A DNA stretch of 43,406 nt from Bradyrhizobium jicamae (GCF_018130695.1 NZ_JAFCJX010000046.1:1-43406); one strand, 5' to 3'. Positions 1-8,820 are shown, counted from the stretch's first letter. Translations and numbers: made by a program. Notes: generated by a model from the letters alone, not told the origin.

Positions 1-10
1 GCTTTACGGC

Positions 11-241
11 TTATACGTGCTCGCCCTGGTGAGACTCTGCTTTTGTGCCACCATCATCCGCGATCGGCTTTGGACCTTTCGCTTGCTTGCCACCAGCATC
101 GGGGCGGCAGGCCCACACGACTTCACCGTCCGCCTTGCGCACACACGCCTGTTGCACGCTCAGCGGCCACCGCATCTGCACCCACGTTCGTGGCGTTCGC
201 GAGCGCCCCTCGTGTCGGGTGAGACGCACCATTGTTAGCAT
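11..241 (-). CDS. Small hypothetical protein (76 aa), uncertain
   Basis: An open frame on the minus strand encoding a basic 76-residue protein with no membrane segment. The stretch VQQACVRKADGEVVWACRP reads like real protein, with a Cys-x(14)-Cys spacing, and the minus frame looks more protein-like than the plus frame over the same bases. An internal ATG at 232 (MVRLTRHEG) is an equally possible start. No clear ribosome binding site precedes either start. I do not recognise a family and infer no function. It may be a spurious frame. Confidence 0.3.
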   Translation of the reverse strand: MLTMVRLTRHEGRSRTPRTWVQMRWPLSVQQACVRKADGEVVWACRPDAGGKQAKGPKPIADDGGTKAESHQGEHV

Positions 242-522
242 AATCGGAAGTTCGTGTAAATCACATTATTTTGCCTGATGACCTTGCGCCGTCGGGCAAA
301 TCAGTGGTCCAATACCCCGCCGGAGGCGACGGCCGCCGGTCTCGCCTCAATCGGGATCTCGGCATCGCGAGATGCCGCCCGAGCGAGGACCGAAGTGAGA
401 GCATCGGAAATCGGCCGGCGAAAACAGCTTCTGGCTCGGCGGTCGCTGGGACCGGATGTCGGCCTCGAACGGCGCGCGCAGCGGATCGCCGAATCGTCAC
501 GCGCCGGCTGTTGCGGGAGCGA

Positions 523-640
523 GCATGTCGAGCGGTTGGAGAGCGAGCTGCGCGCCACCCGCGAGCGGCTGCAGGCCGCGATCGAGGAACTGGAAAGCGC
601 CAATGAGGCGGCGAAGCGGGAGCTCCGTAGCTCGGCCTGA
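523..640 (+). pseudogene. Remnant of a CheB/CheR-type chemotaxis fusion protein (coiled-coil linker)
   Basis: The last 38 residues of the open frame 278-640 (ERLESELRATRERLQAAIEE followed by LESANEAAKREL) match the characteristic coiled-coil linker of CheB-CheR fusion sensor proteins, where ELRATRExLQxxIEELExxNEEL repeats join the methyltransferase to PAS/kinase domains. Neither a methyltransferase, methylesterase, PAS nor kinase domain flanks it; the frame stops at 640 and the upstream part (278-520) is low-complexity Arg/Ala-rich sequence. I read it as a decayed fragment. A small genuine coiled-coil protein is the alternative. Confidence 0.4.
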
Positions 641-1314
641 CCGGGGCCGGACGCTGGCCGTCCATGACCTGCCGGTGCGGCTGAGCCTGACCTGTCCGGG
701 GGATTGCGGCGCAGGCGGGGCCGATTCTTCAAATGAGCCGGTTGCAGAGACCCGAAGCCGATTCTGTCCTGAGCCGATGGCCGGGGCCGGATGGGCTGGG
801 TTTGCGGCGGAAGTGACGGAAATTGCGGGTGTTTTAGCGCCGCCGAGCGGTTGGGCGACTGGAATCACCATGATGGCCAGGATGTGCCGATTCCACGGCC
901 ACCGTTGGATTACGGGTTTCTGCACTGCGTTCCGATCCGTGTTGCCCAATTTGGCGGCGCAACATGGGGCTTCAATAATTCTCTATAATTATCAATGGCT
1001 TGTAGCTGTCGTGGCGCTCACGTGCCCGTGATATTTGTGCAACATCTGCCTGAAAACAGCCGCAACTGGCCTCAAACCAAGCTGTCTTTTGTTGCGTGAT
1101 CGGGGGGCTTCTGTCTCTTATGGAACTGCGACGGAGGGGGGCATCCCGAGGTCGTCCCGTTAGGTGGTTCGCTTAAGTCCCTCGCGTTCAGCGGGTGTGT
1201 CCGAAGGCGCGAAGCGACTAAGCGGGTTTTATTGGGACAAGGGAACCAACCTTAGGGTGCTACACCCGGCGGATCCGGAACCTTCCCTGAGATAGAGCAA
1301 CTTGGAGGTTTAAC
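641..1314. other. Gene-free stretch upstream of the porin
   Basis: No frame here has convincing protein character. An AT-rich patch around 972-1000 contains TATAAT at 984-989, but I see no -35 box at a suitable distance. The last 200 bases are likely the promoter and long 5' leader of the porin gene; I could not place its start site. Confidence 0.4.
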
Positions 1315-2859
1315 ATGAAGATGGTTAAGAGCCTTATCCTCGGCTCGGCGGCGGCTCTCGTCGCAGTCGGCGGAGCTCAGGCGGCCGATCTTCCCGTCAA
1401 GGCCAAAGCGGTCGAGTACGTGAAGGTTTGCTCCCTGTATGGTCCCGGATTCTACTACATCCCGGGCACCGACACCTGCATCAAGCTGGGTGGCTACCTG
1501 CGCGTTGAAACCGCGCTGAACACCAACAGCGTCTACGGCCCGACCACCAGCAGCAACGCTGGCGGCCACAACCGCTACACCAACTACTACACCGCTCGTT
1601 CCCGCGAAGACTTCAACATCGATACGCGCACCGCGACCGAATACGGCGTCGTCCGCACCTTCTTCGATGCGACCTTCTCGTGGACCACGGGTAACTACGC
1701 TGGTACGGGCTCCGCCACCGGCGGCTCGCTGTACTCCGGCTCGGTCGGCCCTGCTGGCGGTTCGGTGAACGGCACCGACGGCAACCCGAACGCTGGTGCG
1801 CTCGGCGTGTACTACGCCTTCATCCAGTTCGCTGGCTTCACCATGGGTAAGGCCGTGTCGCAGTTCGACGCGCCCTGGAACAACTACCCGGCCAACAACT
1901 TCGACGGTCTCGTCGGCGGCGGCGGCACGGTCACTGGTGTCAACCAGTTCACCTACACCGCTCAGTTCGGCAACGGCGTGTCGCTCGCTCTGTCGGCTCA
2001 GGACCAGGTCCAGTACTATCAGTCGGGTGTGCTGAACGTCACCGGCATTACGGCGGCCGGCATTGCTGGCGGTTCGTACGGCACGAACAGCTACGGCGGT
2101 ACGGTCTCTCCGGACTTCGTCGCCTCGCTGCGCGTCGACCAGGCTTGGGGTCTGTTCCAGGCGTCGTTCGCGGCGCATGACAGCCACGTCGGCTACTACG
2201 GCGCCACCGAGTTGACCGGTCATCCGGACGACAAGTGGGGCTGGGCTGCTCAGCTGGCCTTGTCGATCAAGAACATCCCGACTGGCGCGGGTGACACGAT
2301 CAACCTGCAGGGCGTCTACACCGACGGTGCAACGCGCTACAACCTCCAGGTTCTGTCGCCGAACGCCTTCAGCATGTACAGCGGCGCAAGCACTGCTGGC
2401 GCATACCAGAGCATCGGCTTCGCCAACGCTCCGGACACCGTCTTCGTGACCGGTGGTACGCAGCAGAGCATCACGACCTGGGGCTTCCGCGGTGGCTACA
2501 CCCACAACTGGGATCCCTACTGGAACACGGGTATCTACGGTGCGTACGCTGGCGTTCGCTTCAACGACACCAGCAAGGCGTTCATCTGCGGCAGCGCTGC
2601 CATGGGTGCTCTCCTCGTCGCCGGTTCGACCTGCAACCCGGACTTCAACGTTGCTCAGGCCGGTATCATCACCCGCTGGACTCCTGTGAAGAACCTGACC
2701 TTCTCGGGTGACTTCAACTGGACCCGTCTCGACCAGAAGTACTCCGGTCAGATCGTCGGCCCGGGCTCGGCCACTGCTGCCAAGCCGGCTGGTGTTGTGT
2801 ACGACCTCAAGGATCAGGACAGCTTCACGCTGCTCCTCCGCGCTCAGCGCAACTGGTAA
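1315..2859 (+). CDS. Outer membrane porin, Bradyrhizobium/Rhodopseudomonas type
   Basis: Encodes a 514-residue beta-barrel porin for passive diffusion of small hydrophilic solutes across the outer membrane. Residues 1-23 are a signal peptide ending AQA; the mature protein starts ADLPVKAKAVEYVKVCSLYG, the signature start of alphaproteobacterial porins (porin_2 family), with two cysteines at 39 and 55. The rest is Gly/Asn/Tyr-rich with alternating hydrophobic residues, typical of beta strands, and it ends in an aromatic residue (RNW) as outer-membrane barrels do. The start is fixed by GGAGG at 1304-1308. Codon use is strongly biased to C-ending codons, as in a highly expressed gene. Monocistronic, with its own terminator. 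Family very sure; pore specificity unknown. Confidence 0.96.
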   Translation: MKMVKSLILGSAAALVAVGGAQAADLPVKAKAVEYVKVCSLYGPGFYYIPGTDTCIKLGGYLRVETALNTNSVYGPTTSSNAGGHNRYTNYYTARSREDFNIDTRTATEYGVVRTFFDATFSWTTGNYAGTGSATGGSLYSGSVGPAGGSVNGTDGNPNAGALGVYYAFIQFAGFTMGKAVSQFDAPWNNYPANNFDGLVGGGGTVTGVNQFTYTAQFGNGVSLALSAQDQVQYYQSGVLNVTGITAAGIAGGSYGTNSYGGTVSPDFVASLRVDQAWGLFQASFAAHDSHVGYYGATELTGHPDDKWGWAAQLALSIKNIPTGAGDTINLQGVYTDGATRYNLQVLSPNAFSMYSGASTAGAYQSIGFANAPDTVFVTGGTQQSITTWGFRGGYTHNWDPYWNTGIYGAYAGVRFNDTSKAFICGSAAMGALLVAGSTCNPDFNVAQAGIITRWTPVKNLTFSGDFNWTRLDQKYSGQIVGPGSATAAKPAGVVYDLKDQDSFTLLLRAQRNW

Positions 2860-2890
2860 TACCGGTTGATCTGATCCAGATCTGACAGAG

Positions 2891-2918
2891 CCCCCGGCGA
2901 GCAATCGTCGGGGGTTTT
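2891..2918 (+). terminator. Rho-independent terminator of the porin gene
   Basis: Arms 2891-2900 (CCCCCGGCGA) and 2905-2914 (TCGTCGGGGG) pair over ten positions with one G-U wobble, around a four-base loop, followed by TTTT. It lies 31 bases after the porin stop. Confidence 0.88.
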
Positions 2919-2966
2919 GCTTTGTGCGATGGATAGCTACGAGCCGCGCCTCACGCGGTGCGCGAC

Positions 2967-4001
2967 TTACGCCGCCAGCATGTCGCGGACCAGCGGAATC
3001 ACCTTGCGGCCATAGAGCTCGATGCTGCGCATCAGCTTGTCGTGCGGCAGGGGGCCGGACGAATATTTCAGCTGGAAGCGGGCGAGCCCGAGCGCCTTCA
3101 CGGTCGCCGCGATCTTGCGCGCCACGGTTTCCGGCGATCCGACATATAGCGAGCCGTGATCGGCCTCCTGGACGAACTCGTCCCGACCCATCGGCGGCCA
3201 GCCGCGCTCCTTGCCGATGCGGTCGCGCATCACCTTGTAGTCCGGCCACAGTTCTTCGCGCGCCTGCGTGTCGGTGTCGGCGACATAGCCCGGCGAATGG
3301 ACGCCGATCGGCTGCGGTGTCCGGCCGAACTGGGCATAGGCACGGTGATGCAGGTCGACATAGGGCGCGAACCGCTTGGGATCGCCGCCGATGATCGCCA
3401 GCATCAGCGGCAGATCGTAATGCGCGGCGCGAACCACCGATTCGGGGCTGCCGCCGACGCCGATCCAGGTCTTCAGCGGGCCATGCTCGACCGGCGGATA
3501 GATCGACTGGTCGCGCAGCGGCGGCCGCAGCTTGCCCTGCCAGGTCACCGGCTCCTGCTTCAGCAGCGCCGCGAACAGATCGAGCTTCTCCTCGAACAGC
3601 GCCTCATATTGCCGGAGGTCGAAGCCGAACAGCGGAAACGACTCGGTGAACGAGCCGCGGCCGAGAATCACCTCGGCCCGGCCGTTCGAGGCCGCATCGA
3701 CGGTGGCAAAGCGCTGGAACACCCGAATCGGGTCGTCCGAGCTCAGCACCGTCACCGCCGAGCCGAGCCGGATCCGCTCGGTCCGCGCGGCGATCGCCGC
3801 CAGCGCCACCTCGGGCGAGGAGATCGCGAAATCGGCACGGTGATGCTCGCCGAGCCCGATGAAGTCGATGCCGAGCTGATCGGCCAGCACCGCCTCGTCG
3901 ATGACGTTGCGGATCACCTGCGCGTGCGGCAGGGGAGCGCCGGCGTCGTCCTTTGTGACGTCGCCAAAGGTATCGAGGCCGAATTCGACAGTCGTGGTCA
4001 T
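2967..4001 (-). CDS. LLM-class flavin-dependent oxidoreductase (luciferase-like)
   Basis: A 344-residue luciferase-like monooxygenase-family protein, predicted cytoplasmic, using FMNH2 or F420-type flavin chemistry; substrate unknown. Family marks: the N-terminal EFGLDTFGDV strand, GLGEHHRADFA around residue 50 (the EHH motif of this subfamily), ERIRLGSAVTVLSSDDPIRV, a GRAEVILGRGSF segment, and WIGVGGSPESVVRAA before the C-terminal helices. The start MTTTVEFGL (4001) is chosen because the upstream in-frame extension to 4094 is Arg/Pro-rich and unlike the family. It is the last gene of a minus-strand run with the GST and SDR genes, 164 bases after the GST stop, so cotranscription is likely but not certain. 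Confidence 0.92.
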   Translation of the reverse strand: MTTTVEFGLDTFGDVTKDDAGAPLPHAQVIRNVIDEAVLADQLGIDFIGLGEHHRADFAISSPEVALAAIAARTERIRLGSAVTVLSSDDPIRVFQRFATVDAASNGRAEVILGRGSFTESFPLFGFDLRQYEALFEEKLDLFAALLKQEPVTWQGKLRPPLRDQSIYPPVEHGPLKTWIGVGGSPESVVRAAHYDLPLMLAIIGGDPKRFAPYVDLHHRAYAQFGRTPQPIGVHSPGYVADTDTQAREELWPDYKVMRDRIGKERGWPPMGRDEFVQEADHGSLYVGSPETVARKIAATVKALGLARFQLKYSSGPLPHDKLMRSIELYGRKVIPLVRDMLAA

Positions 4002-4165
4002 GATCTGAGGTCCAGTGGCCGGCAGGAGGCGGGCCACACAATGAGGTCTTCGATCACGGGCAGTTAATGGCCGGGCGCAGGGTGGCAAGCCCACATTGGG
4101 AAACCCTGGGTTTCCTCTGAGGCGACCTCGATTCGATGTTCAGCTCCAGGCCGCTCGATAAGGGC

Positions 4166-5089
4166 TTAGGCCGGCACCACCAGAAATCCCGCGCGCGGAA
4201 AATGCACGACGACCTCGCCGGCGCGTGCGTCGGTGCGGCGGATCGCGATGTGCTGGGCCGACAGCGACACGATCCGGCCCTGCACGGGGACCTTGCCATA
4301 GTCGTCAGGCGAGACGGTGACGAGATCGCCGGGCTTGCGGCCATTGGGATCGGCGGGATCGCCGGCTTCAGGTGTTTCCGGCGAAGACCGTGCCGCGATC
4401 TCCAGCGCTTCCGCGGACGACATTTCCGTCCGCTCGCCATGCCCGATGCCGCGCATCCGCGCCTCCCACGCCGCGGTCAGCGGCAGATGCGCCATGATCT
4501 CGTCGAGCGAGCTCAGGCTTTGCCGCGCATACCACACGTTCATGTAGGCGTTGATGTCGGCAAGGCTGAATTCGTCGAGCAGCCACGACCTGCCGTCGCC
4601 GAGCTGCGCCTCGATCCAATTGGCGTGGGCGCGGAATTGATCGCGCATCTGCGGCAACGCCGCGGTCATGGCGGCGACATCGAACCTGGCGCCGCGCAGC
4701 TTCTCGCGATCCTCGATGAACTCGCGCGGCACCTTGTCGCCGATGAAGCCGAACACGAGATTGACCGTGCTCTGGAAGAACGAGCGGTCCGTCCACATGC
4801 CGAGCGCGTAAGGCACGCCGGTGTTGCCGCCAGCAAACAGCGTCGGCGTCGGAAAGCGCCGCTCCAGCTCGCGGATGATGATCTGGGTGTCGCAATAGAC
4901 GTCGGCGCCGATCTGCAGCGTCGGCGTGCGGCGATAACCGCCGGTCATCGGCATCAGATCCGGCCGCGGCATGATGCGCGAGATTCTGACCGAGCTCCAG
5001 GCGAGCTTCTTGTAGCCGAAGATGAGGCGAATTTTTTCGGAGAACGGCGATTGGTCGAAATGGTGCAGGATCAGCGTCGGCTGCGGCAT
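4166..5089 (-). CDS. Glutathione S-transferase family protein with C-terminal extension
   Basis: A 307-residue GST-like protein. Residues 1-80 form the thioredoxin-fold domain (LILHHFDQSPFSEKIRLIFG, with the cis-Pro loop RRTPTLQIG and DTQIIIREL), and about 95-225 the all-helical domain with the conserved WLLDEFSLADINAYM. Typical GSTs end near 200-230 residues; here a further ~60 residues (KPGDLVTVSPDDYGKVPVQG to the C-terminus) look like a small all-beta domain. The likely role is glutathione conjugation or reduction of an unknown electrophile in the cytoplasm. The start MPQPTLILHH is preferred over an upstream ATG at 5110. It follows the SDR gene after 96 bases on the same strand. Confidence 0.9.
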   Translation of the reverse strand: MPQPTLILHHFDQSPFSEKIRLIFGYKKLAWSSVRISRIMPRPDLMPMTGGYRRTPTLQIGADVYCDTQIIIRELERRFPTPTLFAGGNTGVPYALGMWTDRSFFQSTVNLVFGFIGDKVPREFIEDREKLRGARFDVAAMTAALPQMRDQFRAHANWIEAQLGDGRSWLLDEFSLADINAYMNVWYARQSLSSLDEIMAHLPLTAAWEARMRGIGHGERTEMSSAEALEIAARSSPETPEAGDPADPNGRKPGDLVTVSPDDYGKVPVQGRIVSLSAQHIAIRRTDARAGEVVVHFPRAGFLVVPA

Positions 5090-5185
5090 CGTCGGCTCCC
5101 GTGATCGCAATTGCGAGCTCAGCTATCTCGTCGCTCAGACTGACGAGATTCCCGGAGATCGCAACCGGATTCGCGAGAGCTGCCG

Positions 5186-5944
5186 TCAGAACTGTTCCGC
5201 CCAGGGGCGCAGATCGAGCTCCAGCGTCCAGGCGCTGCGGTGCTGGTGATGCAGCACCCAATAGGTCTCTGCGATCGCGGCGATGTTGAGCAGGCCGTCC
5301 GGCCCGCGATCGTCCTTCAGTTGCGGACGGATGCTGAGCAGCCGGTCGCCCTCGATGCCGCCGTCGATCACGACGTGGCCGACATGGATCCCCTGCGGCC
5401 CGAACTCGCGCGCCACGCTCTGCGACAGCGCACGCAGCGCGGCCTTGGCGGCGGCGAACGGCGAGAAATTCGCCTTGCCGCGCAGCGAGCCGCTGGCGCC
5501 GGTGAACAGCAGCGTGCCGCCGCCGCGCGCGAGCAGCGCCGGGATCGCCGCCTGCGCCAGCTGGAATCCGCCCAGCGCATGCTCGCGCCAATGCTCCTCG
5601 AACCGCTGCTCGCTGACCTTGATGAACGGCGCGGGACGGTTGGAGCCGGCATTGTGCACGGCGACCGCGAGCGGCGCGAGACCCTGCGCCGTCGCCACGA
5701 AGCGCGCGACGTCGGCCGCAACGGAGGCATCGCCGACGACGTGAGCGACCCTGGCGCCATCGGCGGCGAGCTCGGCTGCGGTCGCGGCGAGCTTCTCCGC
5801 ATTGCGTCCGGTGATCGCCACCGGATATCCGCCGGCGGCAAAACGCCGTGCGATCGCGGCACCGAGACCGTGCGAGGCGCCGACGCCCGCGATAAGCACG
5901 CTTCCTTGCACGGCGTTCGGCTCAATTGCAGATCGGTCGCTCAT
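5186..5944 (-). CDS. SDR-family protein with Phe in place of the catalytic Tyr
   Basis: A 252-residue short-chain dehydrogenase/reductase fold protein. The Rossmann glycine motif is GASHGLG (22-28), the NAG motif HNAG is at 97-100, and the catalytic region is TGASGS then SPFAAAKAAL, so Ser151 and Lys167 are present but position 163, normally Tyr, is Phe. The downstream ALRALSQSVAREFGPQGIHV segment matches a known subgroup of SDRs that share this substitution. The start MSDRSAIEP is set by GGAG on the minus strand about nine bases upstream; an ATG at 5956 is the alternative. First gene of the SDR-GST-oxidoreductase run, behind the promoter at 6004-6032. Substrate unknown; it may have altered catalysis or a non-enzymatic role. 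Confidence 0.9.
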   Translation of the reverse strand: MSDRSAIEPNAVQGSVLIAGVGASHGLGAAIARRFAAGGYPVAITGRNAEKLAATAAELAADGARVAHVVGDASVAADVARFVATAQGLAPLAVAVHNAGSNRPAPFIKVSEQRFEEHWREHALGGFQLAQAAIPALLARGGGTLLFTGASGSLRGKANFSPFAAAKAALRALSQSVAREFGPQGIHVGHVVIDGGIEGDRLLSIRPQLKDDRGPDGLLNIAAIAETYWVLHHQHRSAWTLELDLRPWAEQF

Positions 5945-6003
5945 GCCACGCTCCATCCATCCGCCTGCGCATTGCAGGCGTTTTCAACTTTTGCTCAGTT
6001 TGA

Positions 6004-6032
6004 ATTATGGTCATCATCTAAGTCGATGACAA
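6004..6032 (-). promoter_or_regulatory. Sigma-70-type promoter of the SDR-GST-oxidoreductase run, with overlapping inverted repeat
   Basis: On the minus strand, TTGTCA (6032-6027) and CATAAT (6009-6004) are separated by exactly 17 bases, five of six matches in the -10 box. Transcription would start near 5997, about 53 bases before the SDR start codon. The inverted repeat GTCATC (6010-6015) / GATGAC (6025-6030) sits inside the spacer and -35 box, where a repressor could block it. No regulator gene for it is visible nearby. The rest of 5945-6255 shows nothing I can assign. Confidence 0.6.
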
Positions 6033-6255
6033 GGGGCCGGTCCGGATGAAGGCGAATGTCGCGTCGCGGTATTTCGGTGATGCCGTGTGCGCTGCATCGA
6101 CAGGTTGCAGATTGGCCACACTTCTGATGATCGAAAGATTAAATGCATGACGGAGTCGTGACGACTCTTGTCGGGATTCGTCGAATCAGGGAAGCTGATT
6201 CGTACCCGAATCCAATTTCATCCTGCTTTGACTCAAGCGACCGGTCAGGACTCGC

Positions 6256-7104
6256 ATGACAAGCGCACGTGTTATTGCCGTAGGAAACAACAAGGGCGGC
6301 TCCGGCAAATCGACAATTGCCATGCATGTCGCCATCGCGCTGATCAAGGCGGGTCAGCGTGTCGCCACCATCGATCTCGACAACAAGCAGAAATCGCTGA
6401 CCCATTACGTCGACAACCGGCGGGCCTGGGAACGCGAGGCGTCGCTCGAGCTCGGCGATCCCACCCATCTCTGTTTCGAGACGATGAGCGGATCAAGCCA
6501 TGAGGACGAGGCGCGCGGGCGCAGTGCCTTGATCGAGATCGTCGACCGGCTGAGCCGCTCGCACGATTTTGTCGTGATCGACAGTCCCGGGCATGATTCC
6601 TATCTCACGACGTTCGCCCATTCGCTGGCGAACACGCTGATCACGCCGCTCAACGACAGCTTTGTCGATTTCGACGTGCTCGGCACGGTGGATCCGCAAG
6701 GATTCAAGGTCACCGGCATCAGCCATTATGCGAAGATGGTCGAGGAGGCGCGGCGGCAGCGCAGCGCGGACGATCACGCGCCGTTCGACTGGGTGGTGCT
6801 GCGCAACCGCCTGTCGACGCTGGGCTCGCGCAACAAGCGCCTGGTCGGCGACGCGCTCAGCGAGCTCTCCAACACCCTCAATTTCCGGGTCGTCGATGGG
6901 CTGGCGGAGCGGGTGATCTTCCGCGAGTTCTTCCCGCGCGGGCTCACCGCAATCGACGATCCGAACCAGCTGACGCTCGGCGCGCGGCCGACGATGTCGC
7001 ACGTCACGGCGCGGCTCGAGATGGAGCGGCTGATGACGGCGATCATGCTCGGTCATCTCGTCGCGCGGCCGAAGGATACCTCCGACAGCCGCGACGCGGC
7101 GTAA
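6256..7104 (+). CDS. mipZ: Cell division site-positioning ATPase MipZ
   Basis: A 282-residue ParA/MinD-type ATPase. In alphaproteobacteria MipZ forms a gradient from the ParB-bound poles and inhibits FtsZ assembly, placing the division ring at midcell. Visible marks: deviant Walker A GNNKGGSGKST near residue 10, IDLDNKQKSLT (the DxD switch region), FVVIDSPGHDS (Walker B region), and the MipZ-specific block NDSFVDFDVLGTVDP plus WVVLRNRLSTLGSRN and VIFREFFPRGLTAID, which I recognise from Caulobacter MipZ. Length matches the family (about 270-290). The start follows AGGA about eight bases upstream. Single gene, convergent with the GH79 gene after 10 bases. No ParB or other division gene in this window. 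Confidence 0.95.
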   Translation: MTSARVIAVGNNKGGSGKSTIAMHVAIALIKAGQRVATIDLDNKQKSLTHYVDNRRAWEREASLELGDPTHLCFETMSGSSHEDEARGRSALIEIVDRLSRSHDFVVIDSPGHDSYLTTFAHSLANTLITPLNDSFVDFDVLGTVDPQGFKVTGISHYAKMVEEARRQRSADDHAPFDWVVLRNRLSTLGSRNKRLVGDALSELSNTLNFRVVDGLAERVIFREFFPRGLTAIDDPNQLTLGARPTMSHVTARLEMERLMTAIMLGHLVARPKDTSDSRDAA

Positions 7105-7114
7105 GGACGCGCCG

Positions 7115-8614
7115 TTATCGACAGTTTGGATTTGCGGCATCGGCCATGATCAGGAACGTGATCGTTGCCGGTGCGAGCGTCGTTGTGCCCGCTGATATCG
7201 GATCGCCGGCCAGCTGCGGAAGCCCGTCAGCCGCATCAAGCTGCAGCGCCTTGCCATTGAGCTGGACCGCCGCGGCCAGCAGATCGCCGGCGCTCAGCGT
7301 GTAGCGCATCGCAGGATGCGGCAAGGTCAGCTCGCGCGACGCATGCCGATCATTGTTGATCGCCAGCAAGGCCACGCCGCCGCGACGACTGCGTGCGCAA
7401 TGCGCGTAGACGTGCAGGCCGGCTTGCGGCGAAACGCCGGCGTCGAGCACGATGTTGCCCATCAGGCGACGCCACAGCAGCGCGGCCCAATAGTTCGGGC
7501 GCGGCAGATGGGTGTTCTCGTCGAGCAGGCCGTAGTCGCTGGCGGCGAGCGTGTTGTGCATGACGATCTTGACGCCGGCTTTCGCCAGCCGGCCGAGCTG
7601 GTCGAGATAGCGGAAGCTGTCGACAAAATTCGCCGCCCAGCGATTGCCGCCGCAGGCGGCTTCCGCGGTTTCGGTGAGCCAGATCGGCTCTCCCGGTGCA
7701 AGGCGATCGCGGAGCGCGTGCGTGAACGCGAAGCTCGCATCGGTCCGTGCCAGCCATTCGTCGGACAGTGCTGTTTCAGCCGTGCGGTCGCCGCCGCATC
7801 GGGCCGAGAGCGCACCATAGTGATGGTAGGAGATCGCATCGACGTCATGCGCCGTTGCGGCGAACAGCGCCGCAGCGTCGCCGCCCGTGCCTGACGTGCC
7901 GGGGCCAAGGATCGTCACCTCAGGCGCTTCCTGCTCCATGAAGGCGCGGAAGGTCGTGAAATCACGCGCATAGGCCGCCGCATCATAACCATCGGGCGCG
8001 CCGCCGATCGCCGGCAGATCCGGTTCGTTCATGAATTCGGCGGCGGCGATGCGGCCGCCGATCGATCGCGTGAAGGCGAGAAGCCGTTGTGCCTGCCCGG
8101 GCGCCCAATGGCCGTTCTTGTTGCGCGTGCCGGTGCTGATGGCGAATGACGTGACGATCGGTGCGTCGACCGCGCGCGAGAAGGCGATCACGCCGCGCCA
8201 TTGCCGGCGCGTCAGGATGCCCTTGAAGCCCTGGGGCTGACTTGTCGGAGGTTGATCCGTGTCGGCAAAGAAAGTGCTGTTGGCCCAGGTGCCGCTGACG
8301 CGCAGATAGGCGGGGGCCAGCGCCGAGGCCAGCTTGCGCAATCTGGTGTCGGCGAGATCGATCGGGGCGCGGTTCGCGAACAGATCGGGTTTCTCGCCCG
8401 GCGCATCCGCCGCGGCGTAGGGCCGCCAGAAGCGGCCACCGGTCACCTCGACCATCTCGATATTGTAGGACTGGAAGCGCGGGTCGATGGTCGCCACGCG
8501 CCGCATGCCGGCGACGTTCAGCGTCACATCTGCGGCCCACGCGCTGGCATAGGCGAGGCTTGCCGCGCTCAAGGCGACGCAGCGCAGCCAATGCCATGAG
8601 GGATACTGCGACAT
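7115..8614 (-). CDS. Secreted glycoside hydrolase, GH79/heparanase-like
   Basis: A 499-residue exported protein (signal peptide about 1-28, ending SAWA) with a glycosidase TIM barrel. The acid/base Glu is in AEFMNEPD (Glu197) and the nucleophile Glu in IWLTETAEA (Glu315), the NEP...TE pattern of clan GH-A. ISYHHYG (262-267) and the C-terminal beta-sandwich region (VALLAINNDRHASRELTLP) are as in GH79 beta-glucuronidase/heparanase-like enzymes. It probably acts on a glucuronide-containing polysaccharide or glycoconjugate outside the cytoplasm; the true substrate cannot be read from sequence. The start MSQYPSWHW gives a normal signal peptide; an in-frame TTG at 8650 would add 12 residues. It lies directly downstream of the truncated isomerase stump, whose stop overlaps that TTG. 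Confidence 0.82.
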   Translation of the reverse strand: MSQYPSWHWLRCVALSAASLAYASAWAADVTLNVAGMRRVATIDPRFQSYNIEMVEVTGGRFWRPYAAADAPGEKPDLFANRAPIDLADTRLRKLASALAPAYLRVSGTWANSTFFADTDQPPTSQPQGFKGILTRRQWRGVIAFSRAVDAPIVTSFAISTGTRNKNGHWAPGQAQRLLAFTRSIGGRIAAAEFMNEPDLPAIGGAPDGYDAAAYARDFTTFRAFMEQEAPEVTILGPGTSGTGGDAAALFAATAHDVDAISYHHYGALSARCGGDRTAETALSDEWLARTDASFAFTHALRDRLAPGEPIWLTETAEAACGGNRWAANFVDSFRYLDQLGRLAKAGVKIVMHNTLAASDYGLLDENTHLPRPNYWAALLWRRLMGNIVLDAGVSPQAGLHVYAHCARSRRGGVALLAINNDRHASRELTLPHPAMRYTLSAGDLLAAAVQLNGKALQLDAADGLPQLAGDPISAGTTTLAPATITFLIMADAANPNCR

Positions 8615-8646
8615 CTCATGCAAGATGCCGCCGCACGATCGCGGAA

Positions 8647-8817
8647 TCAACGCGGGCTTGCGGTCGCGAAGGTAGGGTCGATGAAGCGCACGCCACAGCC
8701 GTCAAACCCGGCATCGCGGATCATCGCGATCCGGGTTTGCAGCGGCCGTTCCGGCTCGTCGGCCAGCCGTCGCTCCATCGCCCGGAGCGACTGCAGGACG
8801 CGGAGCTGTTGCGGCAC
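8647..8817 (-). pseudogene. Truncated sugar phosphate isomerase/epimerase (N-terminal 56 residues only)
   Basis: Starting at GTG 8817, four bases after the MHS transporter stop, the minus strand reads MPQQLRVLQSLRAMERRLAD, then EPERPLQTRIAMIRDAGFDG and CGVRFIDPTF, and stops at 8647. This resembles the first strand and helix of xylose-isomerase-like TIM-barrel sugar phosphate isomerases/epimerases (LSLQSLWAMERR...LAMIRDAGFDGV), which run to about 270 residues. The rest of the barrel is absent and the frame runs straight into the GH79 gene. I read it as the former third gene of the dioxygenase-transporter operon, cut by a deletion or rearrangement. Family assignment rests on about 45 residues. 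Confidence 0.6.
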
Positions 8818-8820
8818 GGA

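Noticed and set aside
984..989. TATAAT as a -10 box upstream of the porin
   Set aside because: No -35-like hexamer at 15-19 bases, and it lies over 300 bases from the porin start; probably just an AT-rich patch.
1252..3249. 665-codon open frame antisense to the porin
   Set aside because: It is a shadow of the strongly biased porin codons; composition is Arg/Gly/Val-rich with no domain, and it runs through the porin terminator.
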